Shown: positions 42,846 to 54,191 of the stretch, in pieces
Layout: the number at the start of each line of letters is the position of its first letter
Position numbering within the stretch: position 1 is the first letter of the stretch
DNA from: Gnetum montanum
Taxonomy: Eukaryota; Streptophyta; Gnetopsida; Gnetales; Gnetaceae
DNA length: 64,000 nt
Direction of reading: 5' to 3'
Assembly (NCBI GenBank): GCA_015680685.1
Contig: MNCI01017890.1
Coordinates: forward strand, 1,127,332-1,191,331
Notes under the pieces: generated by a model
Databases searched by the model: none
What the model saw: the letters and a program-made list of their open reading frames with translations, nothing else
What the model was told of the DNA's origin: nothing
Position numbers and translations under genes: made by a program

Positions 42846-45795
42846 TACCCCCACGACTGAATGAAAACTCTTCCTCGAGTTATAGCGATTACACAGTGGA
42901 TAGGTATGGGATTATTGGATGGTGAAAATGGGATTATTCCGTAGTGTGAGAAGAAAACAAAACAAAGACACAACACAAAGAATGTGATACAGCTACAAAA
43001 TTGTGGAACTCTTGTAGTTCCTAGTGGCGGTGGCTCCTCCATTGGTGCTTTCCCTTTGTCTTGTGCTTTAGGTTTTGAGACTTGGTGGCGTTGGAGTATG
43101 GCTTGGAGCTTCTCCTCTTCAGTCTAGGGATCCTGTGTTATCCATGCTAATTTTTTGATGTTTGATGGAGTCGGCACCTTCCATGGACAGGGTAGTTATG
43201 GAAACATTTTATTGGCCTTGACATACCAAGCCGCAAACACCCAAAGTTCCTTTTCGTAGGCTCTGGCTTTATCTTTGTATTCCTAGAAATCTACAAGCCA
43301 TTGAGCCAAATCCACTATGACACCTTTTTGGCCTTGGTAGCTTACTTTTACCACCTTAAGTTCAGAATTTGCGACCTCCAGTTTTTCCAACAACTTCTTG
43401 CGTTCTGCAAATTCTGCTTCGTATTTAACATAGGTGGTTGCTACTTGTTGCTCGAGCTCTGTCCTTGGGTGCCTTGTTGTTAACATGGAAAGGTTGGCAT
43501 AACTCAAGTTTGCCAACTCCATGTATTCTTTTAGATCCTGAATCTGCAGGTCCCGGTTCTTAACTTCCGCTTGGTGGGCAAAAGCATATGTGTCCAATAT
43601 GGGCCGCCAGTCAGTGTGTTGAGCACTGATAGCATTGATGTGGGCCTTGGCCATATAGATCTCCTTCTCAAGGATCTATTTGTACATCCCCACCTAATCT
43701 CAGAAGTGCTTCTTTAGCTTTTCATGCTGTTTAGCCTCATTTTTCCATGCACTTATTTCAATGGCTATCTTTTGGCGAATTGCACGTACCTCCTCCATTG
43801 AGAGGGTTCTATTCTCCCTGGCTAAACAACTTATGTCCTGGTTGATTCAGATGAATTGTTCTTGCAATTGATGAAAGTGTTCCTCGAGAACATTCTTTTG
43901 CTTTTCCATAGTGGTCAATCGAAGGTTGTCGACAACGAGCTATTTATTTTCTTCTTGTAAGACATTGAGTGCCTTAATATGCGCATGAGTTTGCACTTGT
44001 GCTGTAGAGGTATCCCAAATAGCCTTCTTTTTTTTATCAGCCACCTTTTTATTCTCCATTAATAGCTTGGTTAGTTGCTCAATTCTAAAATTATCTAGCT
44101 GGTCTATGGGAACAAATTGCAAAGGGTCCCGCTATGCTGCTTGTAGGGCCATGAGCTACTCTTGTAATTTCTACACTTCTACTTTAGCATGCTCGACCCT
44201 CACTTCTATTAAGATTAGATTCCCCTTTGTGGAAATGAGGTCTGACTGAATTGCTGTAACATCCTAAGAAATGTCAAACAGAGACATCATTACTTGTCTC
44301 GTTTGTAGCAATCGATCAAGTGCATCCTCATGTTCTGCAGGAGTCATTGAGGTTCTGACCAAAGTTTGAGCATCCCGTGCTCCTGTAAGATCTATCGGTG
44401 GCACAACAGGTACATTGAATGATTCTTTGATGTGATCTACGATCACCTTTGTGGCTTTTGCGGCATCCTAGTGTTGCATGACCATCATAGTGGCCCCTTT
44501 ACCAATTTCTAATTACACTTAGAAAGATGCCACGTTTCGCGAGATCTATTGTGACCAAAAACTTTCCCCTCCTCCTATATGGATCAACACTTCAACCCTT
44601 GTGTGATCCAAAGAAACAGTGGGCTGAATGGCATCATCAATGACGCGGAAGAGATTTGCATCATCACTACTCCCCCAACAGACTGTCTCAGCGATGGCCC
44701 TAAGATGGCTCATCGATGGTTTGTAGTCTTGCGGCGGCGGTTGATCTTGGCTTGTGCTGGGCCCTACTTCCTGTTGTTGGCTGGGTCCAGTGCTTGGAGG
44801 TTGGCTGGGTCCTGCAAGTTGAGTTGCAGTTGGTTCAACCATCTGTTCTTCTTCTTCTTCTGGTCCCAACATCTCACCAGTAATTTTCCTTATGGTTGAT
44901 GGCTTTAATAGTTTAGCATAGGAAGCATTTTTGGCTTTTCGGAGGACATCATTGGTGTACCCCCTAATACTAGCATGTCAGCAAATCTTTTTGATAAGAT
45001 AAGGGAAGGGCAACACCATCTTTCCTATCTTCCGTTCCTCAAATCGCCTTAGGATCTCCGTTAAATATAAATGGGGCAAGTTAGCATTAACCTTTCCCAT
45101 CAGCATTGCACATCCTCTTGCCACATACATTGATATTCTTTTTAAGTTCTTTGTCGAGAAGAGGTGATAAGTTCAATTTTGAAGTAGATTTTCTTTCCCA
45201 TCGTCAACTCACCAAATGTTTTATCTTTGCCATATGCCCTTTCCAACCAATCCTGTCACACATTGGGGTCTAAACGGGTGGATAACTGAGCAACCTTGGG
45301 CCTTGTATTTGGAAGGTTTAACACTTCCGAAATGGCCTATGTGGAGAAATCAACTATCACACCAAAAATATTGACAATGGTGCCTTGTTCCTTATTATGC
45401 CAGAATTGGTACATCTCCCCTATGTACCAGGCACCGCTTTTAGAGAGGGTAGGCCATAAAGGAGATCCTTTGAGGTGATCCCTAATAGCCTCAGGAGAGA
45501 ACTCTACAAAAGATTTAAAGTTTAACTCCACAATCACTGCAGGGAATATGGACTTTTTGTGGATGGCCTGAACACAATCTTGGGGCAACGTGAGATGTTG
45601 TCCCTATTCAGGTACTACAACAACTCCTCCTTTTGCCTGCCTGGACTATACAGTTGGAGGGTCCTCTTGATGAATGCTGAATGATTGTTCCTCCGATTCT
45701 ACATGTTGTCTAGCAGGATCTTGTCTTCCACCTCTCCTGGATCATTTGCTTCCACCTTGAGTAGGACCTTCTTGTTGTTCACGTTTCAGGGCCAT
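42758..45795 (-). pseudogene. ORF3 of element 4 (env-position protein, few stops)
   Basis: The ATG at 45795 (MALKREQQ) follows GTGATTGCAG directly. In order: ELNFKSFVEF and SPLWPTLSKSGAWYIGEMY (45409-45500), GTIVNIFGVIVDFS, LNLPNTRPKVAQLSTRLDPN (about 45270-45330), a MGKVNANLP...PFPYLIKKI block (about 44990-45120), Gln/Pro-rich linker (44546-44872), long coiled coils (44100-43950 and 43654-43283), then MEEPPPLGTTRVPQ and a 20-residue hydrophobic segment at 42941-43000. The pattern resembles the 'putative plant transposon protein' domain plus coiled coil and a membrane-like end, in the position of Athila env-like ORFs. The last frame runs on through the polypurine tract into U3. Several in-frame stops interrupt it. 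The role is unknown. Confidence 0.65.
42846..42860 (-). other. 3' polypurine tract of element 4
   Basis: The minus strand reads CAGTCGTGGGGGTA to the LTR edge, with an A-to-G difference from the AGTCATGGGGG of element 1. The same variant occurs in this element's internal tract at about 46086-46100. Confidence 0.75.
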
Positions 45796-45880
45796 CTGCA
45801 ATCACATGGGGCCAAGTGTTAGTAAGGTTGTTTTTGAAGTTAAGTTATACCTTACTACTTACCTTAATTAATTAATTTGT
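45796..45880 (-). other. Leader intron in front of ORF3 of element 4
   Basis: The minus strand shows donor AAG/GTAAGT near 45866 and acceptor GTGATTGCAG abutting the ATG. The consensus quality of both sites and the matching arrangement in elements 1 and 3 support splicing of an ORF3 transcript. Confidence 0.55.
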
Positions 45881-46284
45881 TTATCTTCATGTGATATTGC
45901 CTGAAGGGTTGTAATAATGGGTCCATTTTACTTAGGTGGTTTCCAATTTTAATCTCCCGGTGTACCTAAAGGATTAAATGATTTTTTGGCACATTTTATT
46001 CTTAATTTACAGCTAATTACCCTTAATAATGTCCTTTGGGCGATGATAAATTCCAAAAAAGTTAGGCACTATTCAGTAGGTGTCCCTCCCCCACGACTAA
46101 GCTAAACACTCCAGGTTCAAGCAGGTTTGGATGGAATTAAAATTGGAGTACCAGCGAGTGAGATAGAGGTTGAGAAGAAAAAGTGTCACATTCGTAAGTC
46201 ATAGAGAAAAATTTGAAAAACTCCCCCGTGTGAATGGTAAGAAATGATGCTAAGTGTTGCGTGGGGGGGGGGGGGGGGGCCCTT

Positions 46285-46400
46285 TTNTTCCTATTTATAG
46301 GTTTGGAGGTTGGAGGGACGTGATATCGTGTACGATACATCGCGTACGCGATATCGCGTTGGCCACAATATTGTGTACGCGATATCACGGCCCTAGTGAC
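46285..46400 (-). promoter_or_regulatory. Internal LTR-like promoter of element 4
   Basis: The TATA box (minus strand CTATAAATAG) is at 46291-46300. Upstream of it (46319-46390) is an array of GATATCG and CGCGATATCGCG palindromes, the same motif and the same order as in the LTR U3 (50546-50604 with TATA at 50524-50529). It lies about 500 bp upstream of the ORF3 ATG. A run of 18 G on the plus strand plus an N (46262-46287) directly downstream of the TATA may be a sequencing problem. Confidence 0.6.
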
Positions 46401-48480
46401 ATTGGGCCACCACAAAAATACTGAATTTTTTAGGGATTTTCTTGAAATTAATGTTTTAACTTAGGAAATTGGGATATTATGAAGGGGTTCTTAGGTAATT
46501 AGATGGTTTTGAAGGCATGAATAATTATGATGGTGTGGAAATGATCAATAAAACCTCAGGTGGTAGAGAAAAAGGCTATGTAGTGATACATAGGAACGTT
46601 AATTTGGAGGGATAGTGATAGGGAATGAAAATCATTTGAAAATCATGTTGAGGATAAGAAATGGTGTGTGTGAGCTATGTCATAAGTGAAGATTACAAAA
46701 GATTACACAAGTGGATCCTCCCCAAAGCAGGTTTCAACCTATAATGCCCTTGTGTAACCACACTTAAAGTGTCTATGGGCACTAGAAGGGTAAACTGTAA
46801 TCCGCACTGACTTCACAAAACACACACATGTAAATATCACTAGAATGAGGTAAGAATTCTATACTACACAAGACATGAGCTACAATTACATGAACAGTGA
46901 GATGAGACGAACTAGAGAAAGGGATTGTAGAGATTGGGACATGAGGTAACTGACCCAGGGCATAGTGAATCCTATGTGTAAAGCATGATTTAAGGTGTCA
47001 TTAACCTATCGTTCTAAGATCAAGACCAGTCCATTCCTCTAATTAGTGACATCACATTGTTTCATCCCATGATGATCAACTATGAGAGTACCATACCAAC
47101 AAGGCGTACGATCACTTGGCATTTTATTCAAGGGAGGAGTGATTTTTGTTTTGTGGCACTTTTTTTTCTTTTTTTTTGAATAATGAATATGGAGAAGCTG
47201 CCAACCTTTGGGACCCCCTAGAACAGCATTGGATTTTTGAGTGCCCTTTTGATTACTCTTACTCCCATTTTTCATTAGATCTACAAGGATCTTAGTACAA
47301 CCACGTTGCATGATAACTTCCACAAACGTCACCAAAGAGAATCCGCAAGTTCCCTTGATGTCACATCCTAATCATACCCTCTTGGTCAATACTTCTTCAT
47401 TCTGGGTACAATGAACAAAAAATTAATTTTAAGTTTTAAGAATGTTAGGAATATCACTGTATCCTTGAATAGAACCTCTTATTTGTAGAATGGATGAGTG
47501 GTTTTAAAGGGCTCACTGTCCAAATAATTTATCACTTGAGATTCGATAACATAGAACACACCTCAACCAATGATCCACATGAGTGTTTTATTCATAGATG
47601 AGATTACTTATAAAAAACGTAAAAGGACAAAAAGACAAAAAGATAAAAAAGATAAAACAAGAAATTGAAAAATGAAAAAATGGAAAACAAAAATTGAAAG
47701 ATTAAAGAAAATGAAAAATATATATTAATCCTACTTGTTATTAAAATGGGGGATATCCCCCATAACTAAATGGTTGAGGATGAAAAGGATTAATAAATGG
47801 AAAATGAGAATCCTTGCATGTTGGAAATATTGGAGCCCAGTCATGCTTACCCCATCGGGGTTCACACACTTGATTATTAGAAGCACAGTGGGGCAATTTA
47901 TATGATGTAGTTCCTAGATAACGAGTTGATCCACTATGATATTTGGGACCGTTAGATGGTATGCAAGGATCTGGTTGTCACTCCTCATTCCTGTGTTCAT
48001 TGGGCCGTATGATTGTTGGAGTGTTAATTGGTGGCCCTGATGAAGTAACATGAGGTGTTGGGTTCAAAGATAAGGGTGCACCACAGTGTGGGACTTGTGC
48101 TAAGTTGGAGGATGCAGTGGCCTTGGAATTGTGTTGTCCCTTCTTACGGTCATGTTTAAAGAAGGGACACTTTGGATGTTTGTGGTGCAGACACCTTAGG
48201 AATGGTTGGTGGTAATGTAGAAGGAGGGAAAGGATGAGAATGTTGAAAATTATGAAAAGTGTAGGATACACAAGGTGGTGGTTGTGTTGAAGACATGGGC
48301 TGATAGTATTGAGAAGAATGGTACTGTGATGAGATAGAGTAAGTTGGCCCAGTTGGAGAAACAGGATATTGAACTAGATAAGAATTTGGATTTGGATGAT
48401 AAGAAGGGTGTCTCTAGTTTAGTGGTGGTCTCCCCCATGACTAGGATTGTTGCCACTATGATCGAACATAGTATCTCTGT
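46401..48480 (-). other. Spacer of element 4, pol missing
   Basis: It matches the element 3 spacer, including the CTGCTTTGGGGAGGATCC block (46710-46750, minus strand) and T-rich repeats (47600-47720). The right part near 47980-48480 is the Pro/Ser/His-rich gag C-terminus in broken frames. No protease, reverse transcriptase or integrase was seen. Confidence 0.5.
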
Positions 48481-48485
48481 ATAAA

Positions 48486-49665
48486 CTATGGGTGTAATGT
48501 ATTTCCCCAATGCTCATATAAATGTAACAATATTGGGCATTGACCCTTGGGGTGATCATACAGGCATATGTTGCATTCATACATATGATTGGCAATTGAG
48601 CTCTTATTTTCCTTATCCCTTATTTCCGATTGTCTAATGATTTGTCCTACTTCTTGGGTTGTCAAAACTCTATCTCCAATAATATCAATGTATTCTCCAC
48701 ACTTTTTATATGTCCATTCCAACATCTTATTTATCTTTGCCTTGACTTCTTCTAATGATTGTTGAATCGGCAAAGATGGTTCTTTCTCTTTTTGATAGGT
48801 TGATTTCTTCTTTTTATGATCATGGACCTTCGTTAAGTTGAGACTTTGGTCCCGTTGATGTTTTTCAACACTCTCCCATCTAGCCATTTCTCCTTCTTAT
48901 TTTGCTACCTGCTTAATAAGCTCTTGGATTTGATGGGTTCATAGTTTGTATAGTTGACCTTGGGCATACATTCCTAAGGTCTCTCTTGTTTCATTACGTA
49001 GCCCATCAGTGATATGATACATTAGCCTTTCCTCAGAGAACTCAGGGCCTAGGTAGTTATTTAACAATGCGTAGTATCTTTCTAAGGCCATGTCCAAGGG
49101 TTCATGTTGTGCTTGTTTCCACCCTTGGATTTGTTTCCTCAAGGCTAACGCTCTTGCATAGGTTTGATATCTTTCATTAAAGAGTTCTACCATTGTTGAC
49201 CAATGTCTTATTGAGTTTGGTTTTAACGATCTATATCATACTTTTCCTTGGCCAACAAGTGTCATAGGGAAGAGCTTGAGTTTTTGCAAATCGTTATCAA
49301 TGTTGTTCCATGTACAGGCATCGTAGAAGGCTTGTAAATGTTGATGCGGATCTAGGTCATAGCCTCTTGAGAAATTAGGAAAGTTGTTTAAATCGAGCTT
49401 GGGTAGATGGCTCTCTTTATGATGCCTACGTGAGATTCAAACAACATCTTGTATTTTTGTTAAGCTTGTAGTGGCTAGTGGGGGTTCATCATCATCACAT
49501 AAGTTATGCCTTTGTGCATTGGGATGACGTTACTTTCATTCATGTTTATAAAAAACGCCCACCTCGAGTTATGTACTCCAATCTTCATTGTCATATAGTT
49601 CGTTGGTTCTCTAATGAACTTCCTTAGTAAGTGTGGCATTATCGTGATCTTGTAGGAGAGGCATG
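48486..49665 (-). pseudogene. Gag of element 4
   Basis: It starts around 49663 (MPLLQDHDN). Open pieces are 48939-49193 (MVELFNERYQTYARALALRK, then EPLDMALERYYALLN and YHITDGLRNETRETLGMYAQ), the typical retrotransposon gag core, and 48486-48887, a Lys/Glu-rich helical region ending in CNICLYDHPKGQC (48540-48575), the family's CxxCxxxHPKGxC motif. Stops occur at about 48936 and in the N-terminal part. Confidence 0.7.
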
Positions 49666-49786
49666 GTTGTGAAGTTGTGTGTGAAATTACATGTGACTTT
49701 TTATAATTAATTTTTTCTAAAAGATATATCGTTAAGTCCTTTACAGTGATCTTGTATGATATAACTAATCTAGATAACTAGCATCG

Positions 49787-49804
49787 TCCCTGACAATGGT
49801 GCCA
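49787..49804 (-). other. Primer binding site of element 4
   Basis: The minus strand reads TGGCACCATTGTCAGGGA, a tRNA-Asp-type site with G-to-A and C-to-T type changes. Confidence 0.7.
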
Positions 49805-49805
49805 A

Positions 49806-50627
49806 TGATGAGTGGCGAGGTACCCCTACACTCAACCATACGAATACAAGCGTTACACGTGCGATCCGGTCGAACTTTGTAGACGGACTAGTTGTGGCAT
49901 CTAGATAGTTAGCCTTAGGTCATAGTTCACTATCTTCCCACCTGGACTAGTATTAGCTTTGTCACGTATGGTTTAGTCTAGAGTGAGGTGTATGATGGGT
50001 TTCTAATCTAATGCTACTCCTGAAGGCAATGGAAAGTAATATTAACTAAACTAGGAGAGAAGGGTGAGAGAGAATCTAAACAAGCCTAAGTGCGATGAGC
50101 ATCTGTTCCTTGATTATCCATACACACCTTGGACTTTGTGCATGACTACCACTAGGATTACCAAGCACAGATCCTAGGTACGCTACTGGGTTACCAAGTA
50201 GTCACACTTAAGTGCTCGTAATCAAGTTGTACTCATTTCATGTTTAACGTGAGTTTAAGGGTGAGAAGAGATTAAATAGGAAAGTAGTAAATAAAAATTA
50301 ATTAAATGATTAATTTAAGTGAATGCTGTAATGATGAAGTAATCTTGATCTTTATTGCTGGTCATGTACGTGTCCAAGTACGTCACACTTGAATAAAGGT
50401 TCCGTACAATTACAATCACCACACTGTAGGCATACACGGAGAGGAAAAGGGTTGAGAGAAAGAAATGAACACACTTAAACTGAAAACTAACTCACTAATG
50501 CCTAATTGATTTTTCTACCTCTTATTTATAGATGAGGAGACATGCCGTGATATTGCGTATGCGATATTGCTATTAAGCTACGATATCGCATACGCGATAT
50601 CGTGGTCGCCCAAATGATGACTCATCA
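49806..50627 (-). repeat. 5' LTR of element 4 (822 bp)
   Basis: It is bounded by TGATGAG and CTCATCA. It has U3 GATATCGC motifs, a TATA box, and an AATAAAG-type polyadenylation region (minus strand, near 50395). Confidence 0.9.
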
Positions 50628-52650
50628 GCATTTATATGAAAAAGCTCATGCTTTTGAAAGAATGAAAAATGCTAATACAAAAATTATTTAACAAAGTAGC
50701 ATCTATATGCACTTCTACTTTCCCTACAAGCTTCCAAAAGGAATCATTAGATATGTAAAATTTATCACATTGACAATAAATTCTATTTTTTCCTTGTTGA
50801 TAATTACACCAAGTAGAATGTTTCTTGTTCAAAATCAAATAAAAATAAAGAGCTAACATTAGAAAGAAAATATTTTTCTTTAAAATTGCACCAATCTTCT
50901 TTTTCTTAAGAAGATATATTAGGAGGAAGATCACCAAGTTTATCTAAATCAATTTCAATTATATTGAAATTACCTCTAATAAACCAAGAAATTTTAGGCA
51001 AAGATAGAATATATTTTCAAATCTAAGATTGATCTTTTGAATTATTAGGAGCATAAATATTACAGAGTCTGAAGTCATCTTTTTCACTATTGCAAATAAT
51101 CCAACTAACTCTTCCAAGGTTGTCAAAATCAAAATTAAAAAATTTTTTAGTCTAAATTTTATTAACAAGAATAACAATACATCCTTTATTAACTTTATGA
51201 GCAGTAAAAAATAATGCAATTTTTTAAAGTGCATTTACACACAAAACTAATATCATGATTTGAAATCTTAATTTCTTGAAGGAAAAGAAAATTTGGAGAT
51301 AAACGTTGATTTAAAAGATACTTCCTGGTGATCTTTGCTCAAGACCTATAAAAAAGGCCTCAAACATTTCATGATAAAGCTAATATTGGAATGTGGAAGA
51401 GGTGGTCACCATCCTTAATTTCTCAAGTTTAGCATTTGTCTCACAATTCATGTCATTAATAAATGAAAAAGTAGTGTCTTGTAAAGAACATTTGGAATAG
51501 TAGTAGAACTAGAATGAGAATTAGATAACTTTGAGATTTTTAAATTGAAAGTAGTAGTTGTAGGCCTCTTCTTTTTATGTTGTACTGAATGAAATCTATC
51601 TACATCAATATTTTCATTGCTAGTATTTATTGAAAATTTCTATTTTTCTAAAGAGGAATGCTCTTTAGATATCAAGATTTTACTAGAACCTTTAGAATTA
51701 AAAGGATTAGTAAAAAGTTAAGAACTCAAAGAATATTTCATTTGTAGCTATTGAAAGCTACCATCATTTGTCTTTTTTCTTGAAAACTATTATTTCTTTT
51801 CCTCATGAATCAGTTTTTTTTATTAAGAATAGGACAAATTCTAGTAACATGGTCTTTAAGACAACAATAGCTACAACATCCTTACAAATATAATATGTAA
51901 TTTTTTTTTGGAAAAAACATTGATTGCTAGACTTGAGTTTTAATTCTATTTTCTTCTACCATGAACCAATCTCTACAGAATACGTGTACATTGCACACTG
52001 TCTAGTAATATTTTTGACTTCATCTTCAGGATTGTGCCAATGTTGCTAACAATTCTACTTTCAATACTTTGAAAATTAAGAGAAAGTTTTTTTAAATTTA
52101 ATCTAGTAAGGAATTTTAGAATAATTACAAGAATATGGATCAAAATCCACTTTCCATTCCTAAGTAATAAAAGTATTACCCTAATTCATAAAAAATTTAA
52201 GATCCAATGATTTCTTTATCATTTCAAGATTTTCTAGCTCAACAAGCAAAAAAGATTTAGAAAAATAGTAGGCATGTAGAACATTAATTCGATAGTATTT
52301 AAGGAGAGCCTGAATCACTGTTGTAAAAGCCTTATTAGGAAAAAAAATTTAATAATTTGTAGAAATATGTATTGCGAAGTAATATCTTTTGACATGGAGT
52401 TATATAAATTAGTAGGCAAAACAAAATTGAAAGCTTCAAAATTCTTCATAGTCTCAATGGTCTAAGAGACATTAGTATTTTTCATCTTCAGATCATTTCT
52501 TACCAAAAAATTATATTGTAAAAAATCCACTAGAAACCCTCGAGATCAACAAACCACTAAGAGAATTCACCTATGTGCAAGAGCATGGAAGAGAAAGCAA
52601 TGCACAATCGATTACAAAAAGTTTTAATTGATATCAATTTAGATATCTAT
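50628..52650 (-). mobile_element. LINE-A, 5' piece: ORF1 and endonuclease
   Basis: About 50640-51500 encodes a decayed apurinic-type endonuclease: after 'SEKDDFRLCNIYAPNNS' comes 'SWFIRGNFNIIEIDLDKLGD', the (G)DFN block of LINE endonucleases. At 51840-51880 a minus-strand frame reads CCLKDHVTRICP, a zinc knuckle, preceded further right by 'NIGTILKM', both ORF1 features of plant L1-type LINEs. The 5' end near 52650 is not sharply defined. Confidence 0.65.
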
Positions 52651-52751
52651 CCCTTCATAAGACATATAACCAACATGATACTTAAGAAGAATACAATAAT
52701 GCTTGAAGTATGACTCAAACTATTAATCTCTTACTTGCAAATCCATGTTAG

Positions 52752-52860
52752 ATATAGTAAAGTATTAGCTTAGTAGTAAGACTCTTAATTTGGAAATTCC
52801 AAGTTATGAGTTTGATTCTAGTGGATAATGCTAAGTTATAAAGTTCTAATTTGACTATAT
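52752..52860 (+). mobile_element. tRNA-like SINE fragment
   Basis: Box A TAGCTTAGTAGT (52766-52777) and box B GTTTGATTC (52810-52818) have tRNA-like spacing. A diverged inverted copy is at 29804-29890. It lies between the 5' ends of the two LINEs. No target duplication was identified. Confidence 0.45.
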
Positions 52861-52929
52861 GTCTTAGGAATCAAGGTATAGCATAATAGAGAGTTATCTA
52901 GATGGGAGTTGAATCTAATATTTCTCTAG

Positions 52930-54191
52930 TGAACTTATTTAGAATTACATGTAATGCTACCAAATTTAGTAGGTGATCCTTCAAGTGGATCCATCACTTC
53001 TCTAAAATTCTACAAGTTACCTGATGATTTATGTGAATCTATTACTCAAGAAATTTCTAGAAAGTATGTTTTTATGAAAATTATAGGTTATTTACCTTAT
53101 TCTTAAAGCTTTTTTAGTCATTAAATTTAGTTTAGAAAGATTTAGGATTTGGTGATGTCCATGCGTATATCTATCAAAATCATTTTTGTCGGTAGAATTT
53201 GTTGATTCAGTAATAGTTTCTAAGGTAGTTAATATTGGTACTTTCAATCATCATCAAGATTTATTATTTATTCAAAAGTGGACTTCCTTTTTTAATCCAA
53301 CATCTCCTAAATTTCAAAGGATTTCTTATTTTGTTTAATTGCTAAATCTTTCATTGATTTTTGAAAATTTTGAAAGGGATATTATCTCTCAAAGTGGGCC
53401 AATCAAACATTTTAAAATCCTAGGTATAGTTAGTGGTTTTCGTAGTATTTGATATATGATTAAGGTTAGTCTTGATTTGCTTAATAGAGAAATTAGTTTG
53501 CATGTTGGTGAAATTAATTATGTGCAAAATATTATTTATTACAATATTCTAAAGTCATATCACTATTGTCATTGAGAGGATCATATGTTTGATTCATGTC
53601 CTTCTATGCTACAAAAAAAGGCTATGCAAATGCATCGACATTAAGCTACTACAAACATTACTAATGTTTCTTTTACAAATGTTGTAGATCATACTAAGTC
53701 TTTTTCTATAAATTCTACAATGATATTTTTTACTAATATTTCAACAATTAGTTCATCCTTTTGCTGTTGTTCAACAAAATGTACCTTTGATGAAGGTTTT
53801 AGTCAAATCAATTTCAAAGAATTCTCTAATGACTAAGGAGTAATAAATTTTTATTTCTAGGATCCCAAAGAAACTTCTTGTTGATTTAGATGACTTTAAA
53901 AGGGTTCTTCATGATAAAAAAAACATCAAGGAAGTTTATCTATTAATGATTATATGCTAAATCTTAAGAATGGATAGAATGATTAAGATATTTTAACTAT
54001 TAATAATTTGTTTGTAGATATTGTTGAAGATATGAAGATAATATATTTTAATAATGTTGATTTTACTAATAGGGTGGGGGGCCTCCTCTCTCTTCACCCA
54101 CTATTAATGTTTTTATGGAATGTCCAATTTCCTATCAGAGAAGGAAGGTTTTTTAGAATTAGTTATAAGGTTAAAATTCTAAAAGGCATTA
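52930..54191 (+). mobile_element. LINE-B fragment: ORF1 with DUF4283-like region and zinc knuckle
   Basis: The plus strand reads, across stops, FIQKWTSFFNPTSPKFQRIS (53270-53330), a run like the DUF4283 'W.pdF.p......PiWIRLPnLPl' region, then 'REISLHVGEINYVQ' and near 53560-53610 'YHYCH*EDHMFDSCP', a decayed CCHC knuckle. This order is typical of plant LINE ORF1. The fragment is cut at 54191 by element 5. Its endonuclease and reverse transcriptase are not present in the window. Confidence 0.6.

Larger units (their letters stand above)
42042..50627 (-). mobile_element. Element 4: pol-less Athila-type retrotransposon with gag, internal promoter and ORF3
   Basis: It is a complete insertion in LINE-A with a perfect GCATT target duplication (42037-42041 and 50628-50632). 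The minus-strand order is 5' LTR, primer site, gag, spacer, internal TATA with GATATCGC array, leader intron, ORF3, polypurine tract, 3' LTR. The two LTRs look roughly 92% identical in the parts compared by eye, mostly C/T and G/A differences. No pol domain is present. Confidence 0.9.

Noticed and set aside
46319-46392. GATATCGC array as a CRISPR-like or satellite array
   Set aside because: Units are irregular and the same motifs occur in the LTR U3 beside a TATA box, which explains them as promoter sequence.
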